Assembly (NCBI GenBank): GCA_020846975.1
Contig: JADLCX010000054.1
Location: forward strand, 62,001-126,000
Direction of reading: 5' to 3'
Length of the DNA: 64,000 nt
Origin: Phycisphaerales bacterium
Lineage (GTDB): Bacteria; Planctomycetota; Phycisphaerae; Phycisphaerales; UBA1924
Shown here: positions 41,413 to 50,745 of the stretch, piece after piece
How the letters are laid out: each line of letters begins with the position of its first letter
Numbering within the stretch: the stretch's first letter is position 1
Notes under the pieces: generated by a model
Told to the model about the DNA's origin: nothing
What the model saw: only the letters and a program-made list of their open reading frames with translations
Database searches by the model: none
Position numbers and translations under genes: made by a program

Positions 41413-44325
41413 ATGGCGAGCGTGCAAGGCGGAATGAACGCATGGTTGGCGTGCGCGGCGGGTGCAGCGATGGCGGCGGGCGCGCCGCCGACGCTCCTGA
41501 GCGACATCAACCCGACGGTGCGGAACGAGGGCTCGCTTCCGGGCAATGGCGCGCGGCCGGGGATGGCGGCGGTCAACGGTCTCGCTCTGTTCACGGCCGA
41601 CGACGGCATTCATGGGCAGGAACTGTGGGCGAGTGATGGGACGGAGGCGGGCACGCGGTTGCTGAAGGACATCAATGCGGGCCCGAGCGGCGCGACGATT
41701 CCGAGAATTACGGTCGTGCGCACGAGCGCGGGCGATGTGGCGTACTTCGATGCCCAGCACTCGGTGTTTGGGTACGAGCTGTGGCGATCGGACGGAACAC
41801 CGGAGGGAACAAGGCTGGTCGTGGATGCCGTGCCCGGAAGCTCATCGCTGAATCCGCTGGAGATCGTGCCGCTGGGCGAGGGCGTGGCGTTCTCGGGGTC
41901 TGATCCGGCGACAGGGCAGGAACTTTGGGTGAGCGATGGGACCGCGGCGGGGACGCGGGTCGTTTCGGACCTGGTGGCGGGCACAGGCGGCGCGTTTCCG
42001 CGCGGGCTGGCGTCGATCGGGGACAAGGTGGTGTTCACGGTCTATCTCAACTCGACGGGCGAAGAGCCGTGGGTGAGCGATGGGACCGCGGCGGGGACGT
42101 TCATGCTGGGCGACCTGACCCCGGGCAGTTCGTCGTCGTCGATCCAGACGATCGTCGGGCTGCCGGGGCGTGCGTTCTTCGCGGCGTATGACCAGAACGC
42201 CTCGATGTACAAACTGTGGACGACGGATGGGACGATCGCGGGGACGCGCGTGGTGCTGCAGAGCAACGGGCAGCCGGTGCCGAACGTGCTGCGGTTGTAT
42301 GGCGGGGCGGGGTTCGTGGTGTGCGAGTCGTATGAACAGGACTCGGGGATCTATCGCGTCGTGCGCAGCGACGGAACACCGGAGGGAACATCGACGGTCG
42401 CGGTGGGGACGATCACGTTCATCTTTGGGGGCGAGGAGCCGTGCGTGTGGGGCGACTCGGTGTTCCTGCCGATCGATCAGGAATCGTACGGGTATGAACC
42501 GTGGCGCATCTCGCGCACGCCGGGCACGACGATGCGGCTCGGGGATCTGGCGTCGGGATCGAGCGGCTCGTATCCGGGCTCGTTCACGGCGACGACGAGC
42601 GCGGTGTACTTTCTGACGGGGAACGGCCCGGCGCGCACGCTGTACCGGAGCAACGGCACCGCGGCGGGCACAGCGCCGGTCCAGCCGCTTCCGGCTGCGC
42701 CGTTCACCGGCGGCGCGGGATACATGCTTGGCGTCGGCGAAACGCTGTACTTCGCGGCGGATGACGGTGTGCATGGCACGGAGTTGTGGAAGACGGATGG
42801 GACAGCGCAGGGGACATCGCTGGTCAGGGACATTCGCGGGCCGCGGAGCTCGAGTTCGCCGACGACCTTCGGCGCGGCGGAGAATGCGGTGGTGTTCAGC
42901 GCGTTTCGGCCGGACATCGGGCGCGAGCTGTTCGGGACGAACCAAAGCGGCGCGGAGTTGGTGTTCGATTGCGCACCTGGGACGACCTCGGCGCAGAGCA
43001 CGGCGCCGGCCTCGAGTTCGCCATCGCCGATGGTGAAAGCGGGGACGCTGCTGTACTTCCGCGCGACGGACACGGCGCACGGGAGCGAAGTGTGGGTGAC
43101 GGATGGGACCGCGGCGGGCACGCGATTCACGCGCGACATCAATCCGGGGCCGACGGGGTCGCTGACGCCGCCATCGTCGCCGATCGTGCAGGGCATCGTG
43201 AACGCGCGCGCGGCGGAGTTGGGCGGCGCGGCGGTTTTTCCCGCGGCGACGGCGGCGGAGGGCTGGGAGATCTGGCGGAGCGATGGGACGGAACCGGGTA
43301 CCGCGCCGCTGCTTGTCGGGTCTGCGGGCACAACTTCTTCGACGCCGGGATGGATGACCAAGCTGGGGAACAAGGCTCTGTACACGGCATCGGCCACGGG
43401 GCAGGGAAACGAGCTGTGGGTGACCGAAGGAACCACGGCGACGACCGCGCTGCTGAAGGACATCGCGGCGGGCACGGGGAGCAGCACGCCGCAGAACCTG
43501 ACGGCGTGGAACGGACGGGTGTACTTCAGCGCGACGACGACGGCAACGGGGCGCGAGCTGTTCGTGAGCGACGGCACGGGGGCAGGGACGGCACTACTGG
43601 CGGACCTGCGGGCGGGCGGGTCATCGTCACCCTCGCTGCTGACGCCGAGCGATTCGTACCTGTTCTTCGTTGCCGAGACGACGGAGTTCGGGCGCGAGCT
43701 GTACCGGACCGACGGGGCGATTGAGGGGACGGTTCGGCTGACGGACATCGTGCCGGGCCCGGGCTCGCCGCACATCGCGAACCTGGTCGAGGCGGGGCCG
43801 GTGGTGTTCTTCAGCGCGAGCGACGCGTCGGGTGACCGCGAGCTCTGGATCAGCGATGGGACGGTGGAGGGCACGCGGCGCGTGCGGGACATCAACCCCG
43901 GGCCGGCGTGGGGTGATCCGAGCGGGACCGTGAGGATCGACGCGCGGCGTGTGGCGTTCAGCGCGTTCACACCCGAGGCTGGATATGAACTGTGGCAGAG
44001 CGACGGGAGCGGGGTGGGGACGCGGGCGGTGGGACAGATCGCGGCGGGTGCGCTGTCGAGCTTTCCGCACAGCCTGTTCATGGACACCGCACGGGCGCGG
44101 CTGCTCTTGAGCGCAGACGACTGGTCGCCGACGGGACGCGAGCTGTATTCGTGGACACCCGGAGCGTTCTGCGTGTGCGATGTGAACGACGATGGCGCGC
44201 GGACGGTGCAGGACCTGTTCGACTATCTGGGGATGTTCTTCGGCGGGGATGGGGATGTGACGGGCGATGAGGAGACGACGGTGGGCGATGTTTTCGAGTA
44301 TCTGGCGTGTTGGTTTGGATGCTGA
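41413..44325 (+). CDS. Giant ELWxSDGT-repeat secreted protein with dockerin
   Basis: A 970-residue protein with a signal peptide, then at least twelve repeats of about 50-65 residues with the core ELWxSDGTxxGTxLVxDI (for example ELWASDGTEAGTRLLKDI, ELWVSDGTAAGTRVVSDL, EVWVTDGTAAGTRFTRDI, ELWISDGTVEGTRRVRDI). The repeats suggest a large beta-propeller or solenoid. The C-terminus is a slightly divergent dockerin-like pair (VQDLFDYLGMFF; VGDVFEYLACWFGC). The start at ATG 41413 has GGAGGT at 41399-41404. Function is unknown; surface-exposed is likely. Confidence 0.85.
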   Translation: MASVQGGMNAWLACAAGAAMAAGAPPTLLSDINPTVRNEGSLPGNGARPGMAAVNGLALFTADDGIHGQELWASDGTEAGTRLLKDINAGPSGATIPRITVVRTSAGDVAYFDAQHSVFGYELWRSDGTPEGTRLVVDAVPGSSSLNPLEIVPLGEGVAFSGSDPATGQELWVSDGTAAGTRVVSDLVAGTGGAFPRGLASIGDKVVFTVYLNSTGEEPWVSDGTAAGTFMLGDLTPGSSSSSIQTIVGLPGRAFFAAYDQNASMYKLWTTDGTIAGTRVVLQSNGQPVPNVLRLYGGAGFVVCESYEQDSGIYRVVRSDGTPEGTSTVAVGTITFIFGGEEPCVWGDSVFLPIDQESYGYEPWRISRTPGTTMRLGDLASGSSGSYPGSFTATTSAVYFLTGNGPARTLYRSNGTAAGTAPVQPLPAAPFTGGAGYMLGVGETLYFAADDGVHGTELWKTDGTAQGTSLVRDIRGPRSSSSPTTFGAAENAVVFSAFRPDIGRELFGTNQSGAELVFDCAPGTTSAQSTAPASSSPSPMVKAGTLLYFRATDTAHGSEVWVTDGTAAGTRFTRDINPGPTGSLTPPSSPIVQGIVNARAAELGGAAVFPAATAAEGWEIWRSDGTEPGTAPLLVGSAGTTSSTPGWMTKLGNKALYTASATGQGNELWVTEGTTATTALLKDIAAGTGSSTPQNLTAWNGRVYFSATTTATGRELFVSDGTGAGTALLADLRAGGSSSPSLLTPSDSYLFFVAETTEFGRELYRTDGAIEGTVRLTDIVPGPGSPHIANLVEAGPVVFFSASDASGDRELWISDGTVEGTRRVRDINPGPAWGDPSGTVRIDARRVAFSAFTPEAGYELWQSDGSGVGTRAVGQIAAGALSSFPHSLFMDTARARLLLSADDWSPTGRELYSWTPGAFCVCDVNDDGARTVQDLFDYLGMFFGGDGDVTGDEETTVGDVFEYLACWFGC

Positions 44326-44628
44326 GCGGCGGTACGCACCGGTTCATCGCATCAACTGGATGAGCACGTTGAGCGCGGCTTGATCGTGATATGCCTCGTC
44401 ACGCTCGCGGCAACATGCGAGGGCACGAGTTCGTTTTTTTTTTGGTATTCTCGGACTTTTCCGCTTGCGGGCCGCGTATGGGCCTGTAGACTCGAAGTTG
44501 GCCGGAGAGAGCTGACCTGATGGTGTCTCTCGTCGTGTGTCGGTGCTCAATCGCGCTTTGGCTGTGAACCCAGTCTGATTCCGCCGGGTTTGCGGGCCGC
44601 GGGTTGAGGTTGGAAAGGTCGGCTCAGC
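44326..44628. other. 303-base spacer holding a terminator
   Basis: No gene. A strong terminator-like structure with ten T is at 44395-44443; the rest holds nothing recognised. Confidence 0.5.
44395..44443 (+). terminator. Rho-independent terminator with T10
   Basis: CTCGT (44395-44399) pairs with ACGAG (44425-44429), and an inner CTCGC pairs with GCGAG. TTCG and ten consecutive T (44434-44443) follow. It follows the ELWxSDGT-repeat gene by 70 bases. Confidence 0.7.
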
Positions 44629-45834
44629 ATGGTGAAGTCTGTTTTCGTGCGGCGCGGCCGGTGCGCTGGGTGTTCGTCAGGACGCCCGGTCGGGGTATCG
44701 CTCCGTGCATGCGGGATCGTCATGGCTGCTGCTGCAATCACAACTCAACCGCGTGCGGTGTGCGCGGATATCGACCCGCTGTCGGGTGTCGATCTGGTCA
44801 CGATCACGCACCCCGGCAACGCCCCGTGGACGGGGAACGGGATGCCGGGCGACCGTGCGATTGGGCGCGGGCTGGTCGATTACGAGTACCGCATCGGACG
44901 GTTCGAGGTCAATACGGCGCAGTTCGTGGAGTTCTTCAACGCGGCCTTTGACAGGCCGGCCAACGACCGCATCCCCCACCTGATCCCGCCGACGTTCTGG
45001 GGCGCGGTCTCAACGGCACCCACTGTGCCTGGGGGCCTGCGTTGGGCTGTGCCCGTGGGGCGCGAGATGCGCGCCGTCGGCAACATAGATTGGCGAATGG
45101 CGGCAATTTATTGCAATTGGCTGCACAATGGAAAGGCACTGAATCGCGAGGCCTTCCTGAGCGGGGCCTATGAGGTCAGCACTTTTGGGTACACGGGACC
45201 GAACGGGAACATCTTCACCGATCAGGCCGCGCGGTCGCCGGGGGCTCGCTACTTCATTCCGACGTGGGACGAGTGGTTGAAGGCTGCACACTGGGATCCA
45301 CACCAGAATGGACCGGATCAGCCGGGGTGGTGGCTGTACCCGCACACGAGCGACACGCCGCTGGTCTACGGGCCGCCGGGCGTCGGTCAGGCCAATGCGG
45401 GGTACATCACCGAAACGGGAGCGGAGTATCTCGTGCCTCTTGGCGCGTATCCAAATGTTCAGAGTCCGTGGGGGCTATTTGACGTTGCAGGCGCCACGGC
45501 GGAGTGGACTGAGTCGGTTGCGACGATCAGCGATGGCAGGAACTTCAGAGTTTTCGATGGTACCTGGTGGTCTTCCAGTGTTGTAAACCCAGCCCGCTCT
45601 GACGACTGGCTTGGCAATAACGGCGGAGAGGTCCCCAGTTTTTCCATCAACTACTACGGATTTCGACTCGCGGCTGCTGTTCCTTCACCATCTTCGTGGA
45701 TGGTGCTGGGTGTCGCGACCCTGGCTCTTGGCCTCAGGCGAAGGAAGGAACAGCCATGTGGAAGCAGCTCTTGTTCTTGTTGGCTGGCACATTCGGAGGC
45801 ACCAGTCTTCCAGTGCACGCACAGCCGGTCGTGA
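44629..45834 (+). CDS. SUMF1/formylglycine-generating-type protein with PEP-CTERM-like tail
   Basis: A 401-residue protein. The body is a FGE-sulfatase/SUMF1-like domain: EYRIGRFEVNTAQFVEFFNA, the conserved WRMAAIYCNWLHNG, YFIPTWDEWLKAAHWDP, PWGLFDVAGATAEWTES and YYGFRLAA. It ends like PEP-CTERM proteins (VPSPSSWMVLGVATLALGLRRRKEQ), but reads on for about 25 residues rich in Ser and Cys, overlapping the next gene's first 79 bases. The N-terminus is not a typical signal peptide unless translation starts nearer MAAAAITT. Catalytic Cys for formylglycine formation is not obvious, so it may be a structural family member. Confidence 0.8.
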   Translation: MVKSVFVRRGRCAGCSSGRPVGVSLRACGIVMAAAAITTQPRAVCADIDPLSGVDLVTITHPGNAPWTGNGMPGDRAIGRGLVDYEYRIGRFEVNTAQFVEFFNAAFDRPANDRIPHLIPPTFWGAVSTAPTVPGGLRWAVPVGREMRAVGNIDWRMAAIYCNWLHNGKALNREAFLSGAYEVSTFGYTGPNGNIFTDQAARSPGARYFIPTWDEWLKAAHWDPHQNGPDQPGWWLYPHTSDTPLVYGPPGVGQANAGYITETGAEYLVPLGAYPNVQSPWGLFDVAGATAEWTESVATISDGRNFRVFDGTWWSSSVVNPARSDDWLGNNGGEVPSFSINYYGFRLAAAVPSPSSWMVLGVATLALGLRRRKEQPCGSSSCSCWLAHSEAPVFQCTHSRS

Positions 45835-48599
45835 TTCGGCACTTGGGTTCATCGGGCACTCAGATCGGGCAGGAAGCACGCGAAGCTGAGGGTGCCGCTT
45901 TCTCTGTCGATGTCACGGGATGGTCCTCGGGCGACATGCTCCAAGTGTTCCACGAGGACGACCCCAACGACTCCACAAACAACATCGGCCTCATTACCAT
46001 CTTCGGTCAGTCCGGAATCCTCAGCGTGCTGATCGGCGGAGACAGCAACACAGCGGTGTTTCCCGACGTCACAGACTTGATCGACCCCGCCTGCCACGAT
46101 TTCGCCGGTCTGGTGTTCGACGATGCGGTTCAAGGTCGCGCGACGCAGGCGACCATCTGGGTCGCCAACGACATTACCGGGCCGGTCACCGTGGGGCGCA
46201 TCTCTCGCATCGACGCCGCTCGCAACATCGACGGCGACATCACAGCCACGGTGACATCAGAGTGGGATGAGTTTGAGTTCCTGATCGAGCGCATCGGCGC
46301 GGGTAACCGAATCGCGGGCGACATCACCGGTGTCGGCCAGTTCAGCCCGTACAAGTCGATCGATCTCATTGTCGTCGGTCCGAGCCTGACCGCCGAGGGC
46401 ATCACCGGCGACATCAAGAACGAGCTCGGCCGAATCGAGCGTATCTTCACGACCGGCAAGATCGGAACAAGCGCGACGCAGAAGTCGGCGATCCGAGCCG
46501 GGGTCGGGATCACCGAGATTCGAGCGATCTCGCTCGGCGGCACAACCGTACTCGATCGGGACATCTTCGCGGATATCCGTTCGAACCTGTCCGGCTCAAT
46601 CGACACAAGTCTTGTCAGCAGAGCGCTCAACAAGCTGCACACGGCCGGCGATTTCGTCGGCAGCATCGATGTTGACTTCATCCGCCCGCGCTTCAACCCC
46701 GGTCCTGACGGGCTTCCAGTGCCCGGTTTGGAGTGGGGCATCATCGTGGGCGGTGCGTTTACCGGCGACATCAAAGTGCGTCACTCCGTTCTGAAGGCCT
46801 CGATCGGCGCGGGCACGTTTACCGCTCCGACGACCGCCAACCCAGACACGGGGCACATTGTCGTGGACCATGCGCTCGACGGTCCCATCGTGGCGACGAA
46901 CTCGGACGGCTATATCCACTCGATCTCGGTAGGCCGAAATCCGTTCCCTGAAGGAGCACGTTCCGGCTTCGTTGGAACGCAAAGCGAACCGCAGACCAAA
47001 CCGTTCGTGCCGTGGCGAATTCCGACGACGGGGAGGCTCGTGGCGGTTCCGAACCTGCCGACCATGCCGGACGTTCCCCCGGCCCCGGACTGCCTCATCG
47101 CCGCGAACTCGATCGGATCCATTACGATTTCGGCGATGTACCGGGCGAACTTCAAGGCGTTCGTGCCCCGGATCGAGTCTCCAACAATCGGCACGCTGGT
47201 CATCGACGACATGCGAGAAGGCGTCGTGTGGTCCGGCAATCTCGAGTACGATCTTGACACCAATGGATTTCCGGAGATCGACTCCATGACCGGTCGCGCG
47301 GCCGTGCAGGATCCGACGGACCATTCCAACGACTACGCAACAATCGGAACGCTGACTCTCGGTTGCGTCGGTCCCGGTGCGGATGTGTGGTTCCAGGGCA
47401 CACCGCAGTCGAACATTGCAGAGCACCTTCTTGGTGAGTTGTACCTTCCCGCTCTCGCGGCATCCGAGCAGGTCCGCATCGGGAAGCGGCTGGGGAGCGC
47501 GAGCGGTCAGACGCCGGACACTTGCCCGTGCACCATCATCTCTCCCGAAGGTGTCGATGATTGCGTGGCCCAGACGCAGGGCGGTTGGCCCGTCGATGGA
47601 GTAACTGATGACTCGCCTCGGCACATGCGAGGCGAGGAGATGGCCGAGGTCGGCACGATCCGCATCGCCTCAGCGACCGGCTTGGCCGGGCAGGTCATCG
47701 TGCGGCAGTCGGCCGGAGAAGACACGGATGCGCAGGCGTGGTCGGGGCAGGTGATCGTCGGCGATGGAACGGGCACACCGGTGGTGCTCGCGCCGGAATC
47801 GGCCTCGCCCGATGAAGGCCCCTACTACAAGCGTGTATCGAGCGAGCTGGGCAACGGCGCGGTCGGGCTCGCGCCGTTCCACCTGTACGAGGCGGATTGT
47901 GTGCCGCGGCACGATCGCGAGGAATCGACGGCGGGGATCTTCGAGGGCGATGTGAACAACGGGTCGCCGGTGCGGGCGCGGTTCTTCGGGCCGATCAAGC
48001 TGGGCGAAGGCGAGACCTCGTGGTCGGATGTGCTGACGGTGCACTGCCGACCGTTCGGTGCGAACGAGTGCAACTGGATCGACGTGACGAACGCGTGGGT
48101 GCGGTCCGGGCCGTCATCGTCAGCGACCAGCGCGCTGGATCGGCGAACCATCACGCTCACCCGGGCCTCGACCTACCACATCGCGCCGGGGGTGTATCTG
48201 CTGCAACCGGTGTACGAGGAGGCGATCGTGAGCCGCGACCTGTCGCTGGACAAGGCCGCGGTGTGGCCGATGGTGTGCGTGGGATCGGAGGAAGTTCCTG
48301 GGTATGCCTTCATCGTCTATGGCGATTGCGACGAGGACGAGACGCCGGATCATCTGGACGGCGATCTCTCGACGTGCGAGATCGACTGTCACATCGCGGA
48401 CTTCAACCACAGCGGGATGGTGACGGTGCAGGACATCTTCGACTTCCTCGATCAGTTCTTCCGCAACTGCACGGGCGTCAACACGCCGCCGAATGTCGGG
48501 TGCTGGCGCTCGGCGGATGTCAACAACGCCGGAGGCGTGACGATCCAGGACCTGTTCGATTTCCTCGGCGCGTACTTCTCGTGGCACGACTGCGAGTGA
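45756..48599 (+). CDS. Large secreted protein with GC-type dockerin
   Basis: A 947-residue protein starting inside the 3' end of the previous gene (ATG 45756, AAGGAAGGA upstream). Signal peptide to VHA-Q (about 22). The body is beta-helix-like: many short repeats such as ITGPVTVGRISRI, NIDGDITATV, RIAGDITGVG, ITGDIKNELGRI, GAFTGDIKVRHS, typical of right-handed parallel beta-helices. A Cys-bearing region and a beta-sandwich follow, then a dockerin pair with an unusually long Cys-bearing linker (VQDIFDFLDQFF ... IQDLFDFLGAYF). The overlap with the SUMF1 gene implies coupled expression. Confidence 0.8.
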   Translation: MWKQLLFLLAGTFGGTSLPVHAQPVVIRHLGSSGTQIGQEAREAEGAAFSVDVTGWSSGDMLQVFHEDDPNDSTNNIGLITIFGQSGILSVLIGGDSNTAVFPDVTDLIDPACHDFAGLVFDDAVQGRATQATIWVANDITGPVTVGRISRIDAARNIDGDITATVTSEWDEFEFLIERIGAGNRIAGDITGVGQFSPYKSIDLIVVGPSLTAEGITGDIKNELGRIERIFTTGKIGTSATQKSAIRAGVGITEIRAISLGGTTVLDRDIFADIRSNLSGSIDTSLVSRALNKLHTAGDFVGSIDVDFIRPRFNPGPDGLPVPGLEWGIIVGGAFTGDIKVRHSVLKASIGAGTFTAPTTANPDTGHIVVDHALDGPIVATNSDGYIHSISVGRNPFPEGARSGFVGTQSEPQTKPFVPWRIPTTGRLVAVPNLPTMPDVPPAPDCLIAANSIGSITISAMYRANFKAFVPRIESPTIGTLVIDDMREGVVWSGNLEYDLDTNGFPEIDSMTGRAAVQDPTDHSNDYATIGTLTLGCVGPGADVWFQGTPQSNIAEHLLGELYLPALAASEQVRIGKRLGSASGQTPDTCPCTIISPEGVDDCVAQTQGGWPVDGVTDDSPRHMRGEEMAEVGTIRIASATGLAGQVIVRQSAGEDTDAQAWSGQVIVGDGTGTPVVLAPESASPDEGPYYKRVSSELGNGAVGLAPFHLYEADCVPRHDREESTAGIFEGDVNNGSPVRARFFGPIKLGEGETSWSDVLTVHCRPFGANECNWIDVTNAWVRSGPSSSATSALDRRTITLTRASTYHIAPGVYLLQPVYEEAIVSRDLSLDKAAVWPMVCVGSEEVPGYAFIVYGDCDEDETPDHLDGDLSTCEIDCHIADFNHSGMVTVQDIFDFLDQFFRNCTGVNTPPNVGCWRSADVNNAGGVTIQDLFDFLGAYFSWHDCE

Positions 48600-48632
48600 G
48601 GCGGGCGGTTGGAGTAGGATGAGCGCGTGCGG

Positions 48633-48669
48633 GTTCCGAACCGGCGGGATTGGCCCGCCGGTTCGGAAC
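48633..48669. terminator. Perfect 16-bp hairpin between convergent genes
   Basis: GTTCCGAACCGGCGGG and CCCGCCGGTTCGGAAC with a 5-base loop. Lies between the dockerin gene ending at 48599 and the subtilase gene ending at 48695, so it may stop transcription from both sides. No T tract is seen on either strand. Confidence 0.55.
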
Positions 48670-48693
48670 ATCGGCAAGGACGCCGATGCCACG
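48670..48693 (-). repeat. REP-like element, GTGGC family, minus-strand copy
   Basis: Read on the minus strand: head CGTGGC, then ATCGGC-GTCCTT-GCCGAT. It matches the 24-base unit at 62836 at 22 of 24 positions. It ends one base before the subtilase gene's stop codon side. Confidence 0.6.
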
Positions 48694-48694
48694 T

Positions 48695-50653
48695 TCAACC
48701 CTTGTTGCGGGCCATCTCGACGGTCTTCTTGGGGTTGATGATCAGGCGGCCTTCGTGTCCGGGGAGCGGGTCTGCGCCGCGGGTCATGAGGTCGATGAGC
48801 TGCTGGGTTGTGAGCGAGGGGTTGACGGCGAGGACTTTGGCGGCGAGGTTGGCGGCGTTGGGGGCGGCCATGCTCGTGCCGGAATACTTGCGCTTCTCGC
48901 CGCCGGGGACGTAGCTGTCGACCTCGAAGCCATTGGCGTAGAGCTTGACGTTCTTGCCGAAGGTGGTGAAGCTGGTGGGCTTGCCGGTCTGGTCGATGGC
49001 GCCGACGGTGATGAGGTTGGGGAGGTTGAGGCCGCTGGGAAGGACCTCGGAGAAGTCGTTGTCGTTGTCGGAGTTTCCGGCCGCGGCGATGAAGAGGATG
49101 TCGGGCGCACCGCGCATGGCCTCCTCGGCGGCGGCCTTGCCGATGTTGAACATCTCGCGCGCGAGCGAGGCGCGCTCGTCGGGTGTCTTGCCGACGCCCT
49201 TGGCCTCGAGGGCATCCTCGATATCCTGGCGCGAGCCGCCGAAGCTCATGTTGACGACGCGGACGCCGGCCTTCTTGAAGTAGTCGATGGTGTCGCGGGT
49301 GGCCTGGGCCTCCTTGCGCGACTGCTCGATGGTGGGCGTGAGTTTGGGGATGCTGCGGTGGTCGAAGGTGATGCGTGCGTAGAGGATGCGGGCGTAGGGG
49401 TTTCCGGCAGCGGCGATGCCGGCGACGTGGGTGCCGTGGCAGTAGCCGCCCCAGAGCCCGAGGTCTTCGATGAAGGGGGTGACGGCGTCGGGCTTGAGGC
49501 TCCGCATATGGGCGCGGAGCTTGTCGGCCTCGGGGCTCTGGATGTTGTTGTTGAGGTCGCTGAAGGCCTTGTCGTACTTGCCGGCCTCCTCGCGCGGGGT
49601 CTTGAGTTCGCTCAGGTCGGCGAGCGGGCCGGGCACGCGGTTGGACTCGAGGTCGAAGGCGATGCCGTGGTCGTCATCGACAAAGCCGTTGTTGTCGTCG
49701 TCCTTGTTGTTGCCAGGGGTCTCGGCGGGGTTGGTCCAGAGCTGATCCTTGAATAGTTTGGTATCGACGCCGGAATCCCAGATGCCGATGACGACGGGCT
49801 TGCCCTTGTCGGCCTCGGTGAGCGTGACCTGGGTCGGGGTCCAGATGTCCTTGCCGACCTCCTTGCTCTCCTTCTCGTCGATGATGCGGGAATAGACCTC
49901 GCCGACCAGCGGCAGGACGGGGATCATCTTGGCGAGGGCGAAGCGGGCGCTGACGATGCCGCGGGCGATGTCGCCGGAGATCTCGCCGTTCTGCTGCTCG
50001 ATGACCTTGTCGACCATGCCCTGCATCTGGCCGACGATCAGGTCGCCGGTGATGATCTGGGCGCGGCCCTTGGTCTGGAGCACTTCCTCACGGACCTGAT
50101 CCCACGGCAGGGCGCGGATGCGGGCGTCGAGGTCCTTGCGGAACTCGTTGTCGAACCTGGCCTGCCCGGCGAACTCGCCGTCGCTGGCCTTCTTCGCGTT
50201 GATCATCGCGGTCAGCACCTGACCGGTCATGAGTTTCTTGGATTCCTTCCGTTCGAGGAAGCGGATGGTGCTGGCGTGGCCGAGGGCGTCGTCGTCGTGG
50301 CCTTCGAGCACGGCGATCTGCATGAGCAGCGTGTGGTAGTCCTGGAGCGTGGTCGGGTCTTCGATCCTGTAGGCCTTCAGGTCGTCCTCGGCGTCGGCCT
50401 TGACCTTCGATGCGAAGGCCTTGAACTTGTCGGCATCCTGCACGAGCTCGCTGGCCTTGCCCTCGATCTTGTAGGTGTGACGCGGCAGGTCGTCGGCGGT
50501 CTTGACGACCTTGCGGGTGTCGGGCTGTGACGCGGCGGGCGCGGGGGCGGGGGGGGCGTCCTTGGGCGCTTCCTTGGTCTGGGCGAGGGTGACGGACTGG
50601 ACGGCGCCGAGCGCGAGGCCGGCGATGAGGGCGAGACGGAACGAGGCGGACAT
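48695..50653 (-). CDS. Secreted subtilisin-like (S8) serine protease
   Basis: A 652-residue S8 protease with a signal peptide (TLA-Q near 24) and a long helical N-terminal region (about 45-280) that may be a propeptide or chaperone. The full catalytic set is present: Asp293 (GIWDSGVD), His406 (CHGTHVAG), Asn527 (AAAGNSD) and Ser594 (SGTSMAAPNAAN). An insert rich in Asp/Asn (NNKDDDNNGFVDDDHG) between Asp and His looks calcium-binding. No dockerin is present, unlike the protease at 9 kb. It probably acts in the periplasm or outside. Confidence 0.92.
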   Translation of the reverse strand: MSASFRLALIAGLALGAVQSVTLAQTKEAPKDAPPAPAPAASQPDTRKVVKTADDLPRHTYKIEGKASELVQDADKFKAFASKVKADAEDDLKAYRIEDPTTLQDYHTLLMQIAVLEGHDDDALGHASTIRFLERKESKKLMTGQVLTAMINAKKASDGEFAGQARFDNEFRKDLDARIRALPWDQVREEVLQTKGRAQIITGDLIVGQMQGMVDKVIEQQNGEISGDIARGIVSARFALAKMIPVLPLVGEVYSRIIDEKESKEVGKDIWTPTQVTLTEADKGKPVVIGIWDSGVDTKLFKDQLWTNPAETPGNNKDDDNNGFVDDDHGIAFDLESNRVPGPLADLSELKTPREEAGKYDKAFSDLNNNIQSPEADKLRAHMRSLKPDAVTPFIEDLGLWGGYCHGTHVAGIAAAGNPYARILYARITFDHRSIPKLTPTIEQSRKEAQATRDTIDYFKKAGVRVVNMSFGGSRQDIEDALEAKGVGKTPDERASLAREMFNIGKAAAEEAMRGAPDILFIAAAGNSDNDNDFSEVLPSGLNLPNLITVGAIDQTGKPTSFTTFGKNVKLYANGFEVDSYVPGGEKRKYSGTSMAAPNAANLAAKVLAVNPSLTTQQLIDLMTRGADPLPGHEGRLIINPKKTVEMARNKG

Positions 50654-50745
50654 CTTCAGGGCTCCTTGAATGTGGGGTGGAGTTTAGGTTCAAGGATGCG
50701 CGAAGGCGGAGACTCCGCCGCGGGATGGGGATACGCCGGGCACGC

